A stretch of DNA of 64,000 bases from Lachnospiraceae bacterium (lineage in GTDB: Bacteria; Bacillota; Clostridia; Lachnospirales; Lachnospiraceae): contig CAJTGB010000003.1 of NCBI GenBank assembly GCA_910575835.1, forward strand, positions 144,693 to 208,692. The letters are read 5' to 3'. Of this stretch, positions 16,332 to 22,449 are shown one piece after another. Each line of letters opens with the position of its first letter. Position 1 is the stretch's first letter. Position numbers and translations under genes: made by a program. A model generated the notes under the pieces. The model was not told where the DNA came from, searched no databases, and worked only from the letters and a program-made list of their open reading frames with translations.

Positions 16332-16998
16332 CCCCCAGCCGGTATCCCGTTCCCCGAACAGTCAGTATTATCTTCGGATCCGCCGGATCATCTTCGATCT
16401 TCTCCCTTAGCCGCTTAATATATACCGTCAGCGTATTATTGGTGACAAATTCACCCGCCGCATCCCATAGCTCTCCTAACAGCCTGTCCCTCGTCATAAT
16501 GCTCTTTGGATTACTGACGAATACCAAAAGCAGACGGTATTCCAACGCCGAGAGGAATACTTCTTTTCCGTCCTTCTTCACAACTCCGCTGGCCGTATCA
16601 ACTTCAAGTCCAAAGATCTCAAAAGCAGACGGCGCCTGCCCTGATTTGCGAAGGGCCGCCCTGATCCGCGCAACCAGTTCCCGCGGGCGGAACGGCTTGG
16701 TAATATAATCGTCCGCCCCCATATTGAGTCCGGTAACGACACTTGCTTCGTCCCCGGAAGCCGTCAGGAAAATGACCGGGATATCCTGCGTCTCCTTAAT
16801 CTCTGTACAGACTGTAAAACCATTCCCATCCGGCAAAGAGACGTCAACCAATGCCAGATCGAATCTCTCTTCATTCAATATGGAAAATGCCTCTGCCTGT
16901 GTCGATGCCTGCGTAACGGCAAAATCCTCGGAACGAAGCAGGCGTGTAAGATTCCTGGCAATCGCCCCATCGTCTTCCACCAAAAAAATCCGTCTCAT
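16315..16998 (-). CDS. OmpR/PhoB-type response regulator
   Basis: This 227-residue regulator has a receiver domain with acidic pocket EDD (residues 8-10), phospho-acceptor Asp52 in LALVDVSLPDGNG and Lys in ITKPFRPREL, followed by a winged-helix DNA-binding domain ending VRGTGYRLGDG. I chose the ATG at 16998; an in-frame TTG two codons earlier is less likely. It is the first gene of the regulator-kinase-glycosyltransferase run. It closely resembles the response regulator at 27186-27863, so the two systems are probably old paralogues. Confidence 0.9.
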   Translation of the reverse strand: MRRIFLVEDDGAIARNLTRLLRSEDFAVTQASTQAEAFSILNEERFDLALVDVSLPDGNGFTVCTEIKETQDIPVIFLTASGDEASVVTGLNMGADDYITKPFRPRELVARIRAALRKSGQAPSAFEIFGLEVDTASGVVKKDGKEVFLSALEYRLLLVFVSNPKSIMTRDRLLGELWDAAGEFVTNNTLTVYIKRLREKIEDDPADPKIILTVRGTGYRLGDGHAS

Positions 16999-17151
16999 AA
17001 CCAAAAGAGTTTCCTTTCATCTACTTGCTTATTATTATAACCCAAATATCTGAAAATGTTAATAAGAAAGCCAAGCTTAGTTTATATGCATAAGGAAGTT
17101 ACCTAACAAAACGTCTACATATATCAGGACTCAAAAAGGCATATTTTTATA

Positions 17152-17180
17152 TTGACATTCCTTGGCAAATTATATATTGT
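17152..17180 (+). promoter_or_regulatory. Promoter of the CAP-domain surface protein gene
   Basis: A -35 TTGACA (17152-17157), a 17-base spacer and a -10 TATTGT (17175-17180) lie 40 bases before the ATG. The rest of 16999-17151 holds nothing else that I recognise. Confidence 0.55.
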
Positions 17181-17219
17181 TGAATAGATAGAATATTTAT
17201 ACAGAAAGGAAAAATAATT

Positions 17220-18437
17220 ATGAGAGCAAAAGTGAAGAAGGGTCTCGTACTATTGCTGATGTGTACGATGATCCTGGGAGTGAAGACGGACGTTCTGGCC
17301 GCCGGAGTTACTTATGTGTATGACGATTCCCAGACGGTAGCCAATCTGACGAACAATTTCCGTGCAGATAATCCCTGGTACTTTGATGCCAACGGACAAA
17401 AGCAGCAATGCGGAAATCTTCCGGCTCTGGCCTATGACTATAGACTGGAGAAAGTTGCAATGGTCAGAGCAGCGGAAATCGTTACAAGCTTCAGCCACAC
17501 GAGACCAGGCGGAGGAACTTCCAGCAGCATGGTAATTGATTCATTGGGAATGACTGCATGGGGAGAGAACATCGCATACGGTCAGACTTCCGCAAATGAA
17601 GTGGTAGAAGCCTGGAAAGAGACTAACGAACCTTACAGCGGCCAGGGCCATAGAAGGAATATGCTCGGCATCGGCACTACTTTTACTTCTATCGGCGTTG
17701 GACATGTCCGTGCGAACGGCACGGATTATTGGGTACAGATCTTCGGTACCGGCAACGGCGGAGGAACCCGCGAGGACCTTAACGGAAGCAATACTCCAGA
17801 TACCGATAAGCCTGACCAGAATCCTAACCCGGATACTGACAAGCCTGACCAGAATCCTAACCCGGATACTGACAAGCCTGACCAGAATCCTAACCCGGAT
17901 ACTGACAAGCCTGACCAGAATCCTAATCCAGACACCGATAAGCCTGATCAGACACCTGATGCCGATCAACCGAATGACGACAGCAACGGCCTTGATCCAG
18001 ATACAGTCATACCGGGCGTCATTCCTTCCACTCAGTATAATTTTGTCAGCGGAGCGGGCAATACCTGGACCAAAGGCAGCGGCCAGCCTATGGTGATGAA
18101 AACAGACGGTGATTTCTCTAAATTTGTCAGTGTAGAAATCGACGGCGCTGTTGTAGACAAAAGCAATTATGTTGCAGAATCAGGCTCTACGATCGTTACT
18201 TTCAAGGCAGAATATATGGAGACCTTAAAGAGCGGAAAGCACACCTACCGTGTAAATTATACCGATGGATATGCTGAGACTACCTTTACAGTCAACGGAA
18301 GCACTGCTGCAGCCGGCAATACTGTAAAAGCTCCAAAAACGGGAGACGCTGCTGCAACAGCAACATCTATGCTTCTGATGCTGGCAGCCTTCGGCGGTAT
18401 CGCTGCAAGCCAAATGCTGAAGAAGCGTACAAGATAA
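17220..18437 (+). CDS. Secreted CAP/SCP-domain surface protein with sortase-type anchor
   Basis: This 405-residue exported protein starts with a signal peptide (residues 1-28, ending VLAA). A CAP/SCP domain (about 40-180) follows, with HTRPGG, AWGENIAYGQ, GHRRNMLG and the end DYWVQIFG; these hold the usual His and Glu residues. Next come a Pro/Asp-rich stalk of four exact 11-residue repeats (DTDKPDQNPNP) plus a variant, and an Ig-like X2-type domain (about 275-365). The C-terminus reads APKTGD, a hydrophobic stretch and KKRTR, a variant LPXTG sorting signal. It is probably wall-anchored. CAP proteins have lipid-binding or hydrolase roles, and the job here is unknown. AGAAAGGA precedes the ATG. 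Confidence 0.9.
   Translation: MRAKVKKGLVLLLMCTMILGVKTDVLAAGVTYVYDDSQTVANLTNNFRADNPWYFDANGQKQQCGNLPALAYDYRLEKVAMVRAAEIVTSFSHTRPGGGTSSSMVIDSLGMTAWGENIAYGQTSANEVVEAWKETNEPYSGQGHRRNMLGIGTTFTSIGVGHVRANGTDYWVQIFGTGNGGGTREDLNGSNTPDTDKPDQNPNPDTDKPDQNPNPDTDKPDQNPNPDTDKPDQNPNPDTDKPDQTPDADQPNDDSNGLDPDTVIPGVIPSTQYNFVSGAGNTWTKGSGQPMVMKTDGDFSKFVSVEIDGAVVDKSNYVAESGSTIVTFKAEYMETLKSGKHTYRVNYTDGYAETTFTVNGSTAAAGNTVKAPKTGDAAATATSMLLMLAAFGGIAASQMLKKRTR
17799..17957 (+). repeat. 33-bp in-frame tandem repeats in the CAP protein stalk
   Basis: Four head-to-tail 33-bp units (17799-17930), encoding DTDKPDQNPNP, are followed by a diverged fifth unit. Units two and three are identical at the DNA level and the first and fourth differ by a few silent changes. 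Copy number is therefore likely to vary among strains and to change stalk length without frameshift. Confidence 0.85.
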
Positions 18438-18462
18438 CAGATTAGGAAAATATTTTTGTATA

Positions 18463-18604
18463 TATCAGTTACATGTTAGTTACTGTGAATTTTTGTGTTA
18501 TTTTGTACTGTCTCATGGTAAATTCATAATATAATAATCCCCGGAAACACACTGTTTCCGGGGAATATCCTTCTTTTGCAATATTCGCTTGTACGATCTC
18601 TTGC
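18463..18604. repeat. Left flanking duplication of the rpsI 3' end and terminator (att-like)
   Basis: This stretch resembles 21161-21314. From 18539 to 18604 the two align without gaps at a constant offset of 2710 bases, including 20 identical bases at 18572-18591 and the nine-base ATCTCTTGC at 18596-18604. The latter is the reverse complement of the end of the rpsI reading frame. Upstream the copies share a run of ATTTTGTACTGT and a GTTACxTGTTAGTTA motif. This is the outer end of the integrated element, representing the original downstream flank of rpsI. Confidence 0.75.
18539..18563. terminator. Hairpin terminator (original rpsI terminator and CAP gene end)
   Basis: An 11-bp perfect stem (CCCCGGAAACA / TGTTTCCGGGG) has a three-base loop. 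It lies 101 bases after the CAP protein stop. Its near twin at 21249-21273 terminates rpsI today, which suggests that this copy terminated rpsI before the element inserted. Confidence 0.65.
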
Positions 18605-18699
18605 ATAGTTTCAAATGCCTAAAATACGACATTTTTTAGCATTTTGTCAGTTACGTGTCACTTACCCATATGTTCTCAAATAACTCTCCAATGTCTTTT

Positions 18700-19168
18700 T
18701 CACATGTTTTCGGCTATAAAATCTCTGCAAAGTTTTTCTAATTCCTTATACTCTAATGCTGCTCGTACATATCCTGCCGATAAATCATTTTCTGATTTTT
18801 GTTTATATAATAAATTTGCATTGGCAAAAATTTTTTCTTGATTTTTACGAATAAAAATAATTTCATTCTTCACCAAATCTTTATATGTACAATCTTGCTC
18901 GTTTTCGATATCATAAAGCAGAAGCTCTGATTGCGGCACAGGTATCATATGACTGATTCGTAAAGTTCCCTTCAACTCTTTCTGTCCCTTTGAATTTTTC
19001 ACTACAATCCTCATAATCGGAACAATACTTTTTCTAATCACTTTTTTCTCACCGGCAATCTGATAATCCGATTCTCGTTGTTTCCTTATTGGAATATACA
19101 TTTGGGAATACTTTCCGCAAATATTCTATATATTCATCTGACACACTATACAGTTTAAATTCTTCCAT
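18700..19168 (-). pseudogene. ToxN/AbiQ-like type III toxin, frameshifted and internally deleted
   Basis: The first 24 codons from the ATG at 19168 read MEEFKLYSVSDEYIEYLRKV, as in ToxN/AbiQ endoribonucleases, with AAGGA upstream. That frame stops soon after. The homologous remainder continues in another frame to 18700, with GTLRISHMIPVPQSELLLYD, then IFIRKNQEKIF and NANLLYKQK, the hallmark C-terminal half of the family. The segment of roughly 20 residues that should carry the catalytic Ser/Thr-Ser-Pro-Lys motif is not visible. The gene is therefore probably inactive. It follows a ToxI-like repeat RNA and terminator by 14 bases, the standard order in these loci. Confidence 0.7.
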
Positions 19169-19181
19169 CCTATTCCTTTCT

Positions 19182-19212
19182 AAAAAAATAAGGGAGCATT
19201 ACTGCTCCCTAT
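19182..19212 (-). terminator. Terminator between antitoxin repeats and toxN-like gene
   Basis: The perfect 8-bp stem AGGGAGCA / TGCTCCCT encloses a four-base loop and is followed on the minus strand by TATTTTTTTA. In ToxIN loci this leaky terminator sets the ratio of antitoxin RNA to toxin mRNA. Confidence 0.8.
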
Positions 19213-19288
19213 GAGTTTAAAATCTCCCACTATCTGGCAGGGACTCTCCCGAGTTTATAATCTTCCACTTATCTGGCAGGAACTCTCC
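19213..19288 (-). repeat. Two 38-bp tandem repeats (ToxI units)
   Basis: The units 19213-19250 and 19251-19288 are head to tail and differ at a few positions only. Each contains GAGTTTA at one end and ATCTGGCAGG in the middle, reading on the plus strand. Confidence 0.85.
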
Positions 19289-19312
19289 AAAGATAGTTTC
19301 CTATCTATTTTT

Positions 19313-19341
19313 ATTATATGCAATTTCTTTATAAAAATCAA
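19313..19341 (-). promoter_or_regulatory. Promoter of the ToxI-like RNA
   Basis: On the minus strand the -35 TTGATT (19341 to 19336) and the -10 TATAAT (19318 to 19313) are 17 bases apart. The first repeat begins about 18 bases after the predicted start. Confidence 0.65.
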
Positions 19342-19353
19342 CAAAAATATTAC

Positions 19354-19385
19354 GAAACCCCTGAAAATAAATCGTCAAGGGTTTC
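19354..19385. other. Inverted repeat upstream of the ToxI-like promoter
   Basis: The arms GAAACCCcTGA and TCaAGGGTTTC pair across a short A-rich loop. It may be the terminator of a lost gene of the element. The interval 19386-19606 contains nothing else that I recognise. Confidence 0.35.
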
Positions 19386-19606
19386 ATGATGCATATAAAC
19401 AATTTCCTATCTCTTGGATAGTTTCAAACCCTTATTTTCCGGCATTTTCAAGGCATTTGTTTATTACCTGTTTATTACCGGAAAAGTCTCATATGCTCCG
19501 CTATTGTTTTATTATACATCGGAATCATGATTTTTGTAATACTTTTTCCGGATTTTACAACTGTTCAAACTGAACGTGTTCAGACAGTCCGGAGAGATAG
19601 AGATCG

Positions 19607-19777
19607 TCAATCGTCCTCACCATCTTCATTGTCAGTCAAGCCACCGACGACCACTCCGTTTTCATCCCATACGGTGAGAACCTCGTCTTTCGCTGTTGCC
19701 AGTACATTTTTTAATGTCTTGTATTCTTTGCACTCCTCTTTCTTGAACTCCGTTCCCTTGCCTAAATAGTATAACAT
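19607..19777 (-). CDS. Small unknown protein of the element, 56 aa
   Basis: I do not recognise this protein. It starts MLYYLGKGTEFKKEECKEYK and ends in a strongly acidic tail (DNEDGEDD). The ATG at 19777 is preceded by a very good AAGGAGG at seven bases, and codon use is normal, so it is probably real. It is read away from the recombinase remnant, and its ribosome site touches the point where the recombinase reading frame loses its N-terminus. Small acidic proteins of this kind are common cargo in Lachnospiraceae integrative elements, but no function can be given. Confidence 0.55.
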   Translation of the reverse strand: MLYYLGKGTEFKKEECKEYKTLKNVLATAKDEVLTVWDENGVVVGGLTDNEDGEDD

Positions 19778-19801
19778 GATTTCGTCCTCCTTACTTTTTC
19801 A

Positions 19802-20260
19802 GATATTTACATCCTCATGTTGATATATTCCGGATGCCGTATCTCGGAACTGCTCGACCTAAAGAAAGAACATGTCAACCTTGAGGAACACTATTTCAAT
19901 ATCGTCCAAGCGAAAACCGCAGCCGGAATCCGTGTTGTTCCGATTGCCGACAAGGTTCTCCTATTTTTTGAATACTGATATGAACATAGCAAATGCGAAT
20001 ATCTCCTCTGCACCTCGGACGGCGGACATTTCATATACCGTAATTATTATGATTCGTACTGGTCTTCTTTGGTTGAGGTTCTAAACATCGACCACACGCC
20101 ACACTGCACCCGGCACACCTGCATTTCAATGCTGACCGTCGCAGGTGTCGATGATAAGGTCATCAAAAAAATTGTCGGTCATAAAGGGCAGAGTGCGACG
20201 GAGGTTGTATATACCCACTTTGAAATTGAGGAACTAATCGACGCAATCAATAAAATATAG
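19802..20260 (+). pseudogene. Tyrosine recombinase (integrase), C-terminal remnant with in-frame stop
   Basis: Only the catalytic domain remains. All active-site positions are recognisable: Arg in SGCRISELLDLK, Lys in AKTAAGIRVVPI, the HxxR box as HCTRHT, His in VGHKG and the nucleophile Tyr in VVYTHFE. The N-terminal arm-binding and core-binding domains are missing, and a TGA at 19976-19978 interrupts the frame where relatives have Trp. The gene therefore cannot make a working integrase. It is the likely source of the element's insertion at rpsI. A small terminator follows at 20266-20290. Confidence 0.85.
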
Positions 20261-20265
20261 CAAGA

Positions 20266-20290
20266 GGCAGGTTCAATCCTGCCCCCTTTT
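20266..20290 (+). terminator. Terminator after the recombinase remnant
   Basis: A 6-bp stem (GGCAGG / CCTGCC) is followed by CCCTTTT, six bases after the recombinase stop. The interval 20291-20344 holds nothing else visible. Confidence 0.6.
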
Positions 20291-20344
20291 ATGTTCTCAT
20301 ATTATCTCATATCGTTCTATACTATCCCACAAATGATTTTTCCC

Positions 20345-20373
20345 TTGAACTCTCTGCCCGCTTATGGTATATT
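20345..20373 (+). promoter_or_regulatory. Promoter of the type I antitoxin RNA candidate
   Basis: A -35 TTGAAC (20345-20350) and a -10 TATATT (20368-20373) are spaced by 17 bases. Transcription would begin near 20380. Confidence 0.55.
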
Positions 20374-20379
20374 ATAAAT

Positions 20380-20478
20380 ACAAAAAGACAACCGCCCACA
20401 AGGTGGGTTGACCTTACAAAACGTAGATAGAAAAATCCACCCCGTCGCTCGGTCAAAGTTTTGGGGTGGTTTTTCTAT
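20380..20478 (+). ncRNA. Candidate type I antitoxin RNA
   Basis: This roughly 100-base transcript would contain a 5' hairpin (CCCAC / GTGGG, near 20400), the 13-base element CTTACAAAACGTA (20413-20425) and a long terminator hairpin (20427-20478). The same 13 bases recur at 20488-20500 inside the end of the convergent toxin gene, so the RNA can pair with the toxin mRNA there as well as along the shared terminator. This is the layout of par/Fst-type loci: convergent genes, shared bidirectional terminator and direct repeats. There is no reading frame of note. Confidence 0.55.
20427..20478. terminator. Bidirectional terminator shared by toxin and antitoxin transcripts
   Basis: The arms 20427-20443 and 20463-20478 pair over 16 base pairs with a one-base bulge (core CCACCCC / GGGGTGG). 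The outer A and T runs give a T tract on both strands. Confidence 0.7.
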
Positions 20479-20484
20479 GTAGAC

Positions 20485-20580
20485 TTACTTACAAAACGTA
20501 AAAACGAATGTAAGCAATGCCAAAAGGAATATGCCAAAAGTCAACAAATCCTTAAAATCAAAATGATTCTGATTTTTCAT
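20485..20580 (-). CDS. Putative holin-like type I toxin, 31 aa
   Basis: This tiny hydrophobic peptide begins MKNQNHFDFKDLLTFG and continues with IFLLALLTFVFTF before a C-terminal CK. That gives a short polar N-terminus, one membrane helix and a charged end. The FG-FLLALLTF pattern resembles the small holin-like toxins (Hol_Tox, TxpA/BsrG/Fst types) of Firmicutes. The ATG at 20580 has GGGGGTGA upstream. A promoter lies at 20646-20674, giving a leader of about 60 bases. A convergent RNA with a shared terminator follows. The toxin presumably damages the membrane when the RNA antitoxin is lost. Family assignment is from pattern only. Confidence 0.6.
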   Translation of the reverse strand: MKNQNHFDFKDLLTFGIFLLALLTFVFTFCK

Positions 20581-20645
20581 AGCATCACCCCCATCCTGTC
20601 AAGAATAGAGGTCAACACCACCCTGCAACACGATTGTCATGTCAT

Positions 20646-20674
20646 ATTTTATCATATTTTCTTATGTTCTACAA
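20646..20674 (-). promoter_or_regulatory. Promoter of the small toxin gene
   Basis: On the minus strand TTGTAG (20674 to 20669) and TAAAAT (20651 to 20646) are 17 bases apart. The interval 20675-20760 shows no further feature. Confidence 0.45.
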
Positions 20675-20760
20675 TCTTTATTTCTTGTGTGTTTTTCCAA
20701 TTATCCTACGAATCTCGGATGTCTTTTCACAATGGATGCTCCTGCTGCCAGTCACATCAT

Positions 20761-21084
20761 TTATGAATCCATCCTGAGATATATGAAATATCCCTCCTCC
20801 TTTGAATAGGACATATCCTCAATCATATCATAATATTTTTTCGGAACTTGCCACTTTTCCAACATGCGACGCTGCTCCTCATTGAATCCCTGCTTTTTCT
20901 TCCCGAACTTACTTTCCCCGGATGCAAGGTCATCACATATCAGTGCATAGAGATATTCGTTGACCGACATCCCGATTGCGGATGCTGCTGCCCGTATTCT
21001 TTCTTTTTCCCCTATTGGTATTTTGAAATTTATCCGGTCGTAATGCTCTTTTGCGTGTCGGTTTTTATACTCCGTCCGGTTCAC
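20761..21084 (-). CDS. Ribbon-helix-helix-like regulator of the element
   Basis: This 107-residue protein has an Arc/MetJ-like pattern at residues 12-50: a short strand (DRINFKIPIGEKERI) and two helices (RAAASAIGMSVNEYLYALI). A basic and then acidic tail follows (GKKKQGFNEEQRRMLEKW). I chose the GTG at 21084, with GAGGTGG upstream, because the in-frame ATG pair at 21114-21117 lies inside the predicted -10 box. A perfect palindrome between its -35 and -10 boxes suggests autorepression. It may regulate excision or the element's other genes (inference). Confidence 0.65.
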   Translation of the reverse strand: MNRTEYKNRHAKEHYDRINFKIPIGEKERIRAAASAIGMSVNEYLYALICDDLASGESKFGKKKQGFNEEQRRMLEKWQVPKKYYDMIEDMSYSKEEGYFIYLRMDS

Positions 21085-21112
21085 TGATACCACCTCTTTT
21101 CCTGTTTTTTGC

Positions 21113-21141
21113 ATCATAACATTGTCGTGCGCACGACACAA
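21113..21141 (-). promoter_or_regulatory. Promoter of the RHH gene with palindromic operator in its spacer
   Basis: On the minus strand the -35 TTGTGT (21141 to 21136) and the -10 TATGAT (21118 to 21113) have a 17-base spacer. The perfect 16-bp palindrome TGTCGTGCGCACGACA (21123-21138) fills most of this spacer, so a bound dimer would block RNA polymerase. Confidence 0.6.
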
Positions 21142-21160
21142 GGAAAAGATTTTCTTATTT

Positions 21161-21314
21161 GTCAGTTACGTGTTAGTTACGTGTTAGTTATCGTGAAAAT
21201 TTTGTGTGATTTTGTACTGTTTCATAGGTAATTCAGAGTATAAGAAAACCCCGGAAACGCGCTGTTTCCGGGGAATGTCTCTCTTTTGCAATATTCGCTT
21301 GAATTATCTCTTGC
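21161..21314. repeat. Right copy of the rpsI-tail duplication (att-like) with arm repeats
   Basis: This is the partner of 18463-18604. It covers the last codons of rpsI, its present terminator (21249-21273) and, at 21165-21190, two tandem copies of GTTACGTGTTA that may be integrase or excisionase arm sites. The identical nine-base core is at 21306-21314 and includes part of the rpsI stop region. Confidence 0.75.
21249..21273 (-). terminator. Current rpsI terminator, carried by the element
   Basis: The stem CCCCGGAAACg / TGTTTCCGGGG encloses a three-base loop (one G-T pair) and is followed on the minus strand by TTTTCTTATA. It differs from the copy at 18539-18563 by two bases in the loop region. 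Confidence 0.75.
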
Positions 21315-21696
21315 TAAACTGCGGAGCCCGACGAGCTGCTTTGAGACCGTACTTCTTACGCTCTTTCATACGTGGATCACGTGTCAGGAATCCTGCTTTC
21401 TTAAGTACCGGCCTGTACTCTTCATCTGCCTGAAGAAGCGCTCTTGCGATACCATGACGGATCGCACCAGCCTGTCCTGTATATCCGCCGCCCTTAACAT
21501 TGACGATCACGTCAAACTTGCCTTCTGTCTCTGTTGCAACCAACGGCTGACGAACAACGACCTTCAATGTCTCAAGTCCGAGATACTCGTCAATATCTCT
21601 TTTATTTATCGTAACTTTACCTGTTCCTGGTACTAAATATACTCTTGCGATTGATTTTTTTCTTCTTCCTGTTCCGTAGAATCTTGCATTAGCCAT
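21304..21696 (-). CDS. rpsI: 30S ribosomal protein S9
   Basis: This is a 130-residue component of the small ribosomal subunit. The start [21 protein letters not shown] and the tail reaching [10 protein letters not shown] are diagnostic; the C-terminal SKR contacts tRNA in the P site. The tail is intact in spite of the insertion at its 3' end. AGGAGG lies upstream of the ATG. The gene is 25 bases downstream of rplM in the usual L13-S9 operon. Confidence 0.98.
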   Translation of the reverse strand: MANARFYGTGRRKKSIARVYLVPGTGKVTINKRDIDEYLGLETLKVVVRQPLVATETEGKFDVIVNVKGGGYTGQAGAIRHGIARALLQADEEYRPVLKKAGFLTRDPRMKERKKYGLKAARRAPQFSKR

Positions 21697-21721
21697 TTTA
21701 ATATCCTCCTTTCAGACTTTC

Positions 21722-22150
21722 CTAAAATTTCAGTTCTACTGGCTTCTGTGCCTGCTGATTATGCTCTGGGCCAGCATAAACATGAAGTTTCTTGATCATG
21801 GATCTTCCCAAAGGTCCTTTTGGAAGCATACCCTTTACTGCAAGCTCGATCACCTTCTCAGGCTTCTTATTCATCATCTCTGCCAGCGTAGTCTCTTTCA
21901 TACCGCCTACATAATCTGAATGGTGATAATAAATCTTCTGCTCCATCTTCTTGCCTGTTACTTTAATCTTCTCGGCATTCACAATAACCACATAATCGCC
22001 GGTATCAACATGCGGTGTGAATTCCGGTTTATTCTTACCTCTTAAGATCTTAGCTACTTCTGATGTCAAACGGCCTAATGTACATCCCGCAGCATCAACT
22101 ACATACCACTTTCTCTCAATCTTATCTGGATTCGCCATATAAGTTTTCAT
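21722..22150 (-). CDS. rplM: 50S ribosomal protein L13
   Basis: This 142-residue large-subunit protein begins [20 protein letters not shown] and carries the conserved segments [19 protein letters not shown] and [20 protein letters not shown]. Length and start are standard; GCAGGAGG precedes the ATG. It heads the rplM-rpsI operon under a strong promoter (22304-22332) and a 150-base structured leader, the usual place for the autoregulatory L13 leader element in Firmicutes. Confidence 0.98.
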   Translation of the reverse strand: MKTYMANPDKIERKWYVVDAAGCTLGRLTSEVAKILRGKNKPEFTPHVDTGDYVVIVNAEKIKVTGKKMEQKIYYHHSDYVGGMKETTLAEMMNKKPEKVIELAVKGMLPKGPLGRSMIKKLHVYAGPEHNQQAQKPVELKF

Positions 22151-22297
22151 CGGTTTACCTCCTGCAATGAGTCATTCACATATTCATGATAATTATATAC
22201 GGAACTCCTGAGACTGGCAGGCTCTCCGTATACGGTTGTATCGAAAACAACAAGGCTCCGGGGCTTTGGTTCCTTCCTGTTTCTCTTTTTGTCATAC
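22151..22297 (-). ncRNA. Probable L13 leader (autoregulatory 5' UTR of rplM)
   Basis: The leader is about 147 bases long. Its middle contains a stem with arms GTATACGGA and TCCGTATAT around a smaller GC-rich loop, close to the ribosome site. Firmicute rplM genes commonly carry the L13-leader RNA, which L13 is thought to bind. The assignment rests on position and the visible stem, not on a covariance model. Confidence 0.5.
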
Positions 22298-22303
22298 CGT
22301 TAA

Positions 22304-22332
22304 ATTATATTATACGCTTCCGTGTGTGTCAA
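22304..22332 (-). promoter_or_regulatory. Consensus promoter of rplM-rpsI
   Basis: A perfect -35 TTGACA (22332 to 22327) and a perfect -10 TATAAT (22309 to 22304) have 17-base spacing. This is expected for a ribosomal protein operon. Confidence 0.8.
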
Positions 22333-22391
22333 CCATTTTCTTCTATTTTTATGCTATTTTTTATACCGACTTTTCAGCCTGTATATATCTG

Positions 22392-22433
22392 TTTTATATT
22401 TATTTTTATATTTATTTTTATATTTGTTTTTAT
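22392..22433. repeat. 12-bp AT-only tandem repeat
   Basis: Three and a half copies of TTTTATATTTAT (last full copy with one change) lie between the end of the acetyltransferase gene and the rplM promoter. It is low-complexity DNA with no coding potential. Confidence 0.8.
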
Positions 22434-22449
22434 CCTTCACAGGCGTCTT

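Larger units (their letters stand above)
19182..19306 (-). ncRNA. ToxI-like type III antitoxin RNA
   Basis: The transcript would start near 19306 from the promoter at 19313-19341. It crosses two 38-base tandem repeats (19251-19288 and 19213-19250, sharing CTGCCAGATA and TTTAAACTC or a near match) and ends at a rho-independent terminator (19182-19212). In type III toxin-antitoxin loci, each repeat is processed into an RNA that inhibits the toxin encoded just downstream. Two repeats is at the low end of the known range. The RNA gene looks intact although the toxin gene is broken. Confidence 0.7.
18596..21314. mobile_element. Degraded integrative element in the 3' end of rpsI
   Basis: About 2.7 kb lie between two copies of the rpsI tail (core ATCTCTTGC at 18596-18604 and 21306-21314). 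The interior holds a broken tyrosine recombinase, a broken ToxN-like gene with its RNA antitoxin, a type I toxin-antitoxin candidate, a small unknown gene and a ribbon-helix-helix-like regulator, and no conjugation or phage structural genes. The 3' end of rpsI is a known target of tyrosine-recombinase integrative elements in Firmicutes. GTTACGTGT-type repeats near both inner ends (18646-18665, 21165-21190) may be arm-type integrase sites. It cannot be mobile by itself. Confidence 0.75.

Noticed and set aside
17541..17969. Long antisense frames across the CAP protein repeats.
   Set aside because: They arise from the 33-bp repeats read on the other strand, are low complexity and have no ribosome site.
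19976..19978. In-frame TGA in the recombinase read as selenocysteine.
   Set aside because: The position is normally Trp, no SECIS-like hairpin follows, and the gene also lacks its N-terminal half, so simple decay is the better reading.
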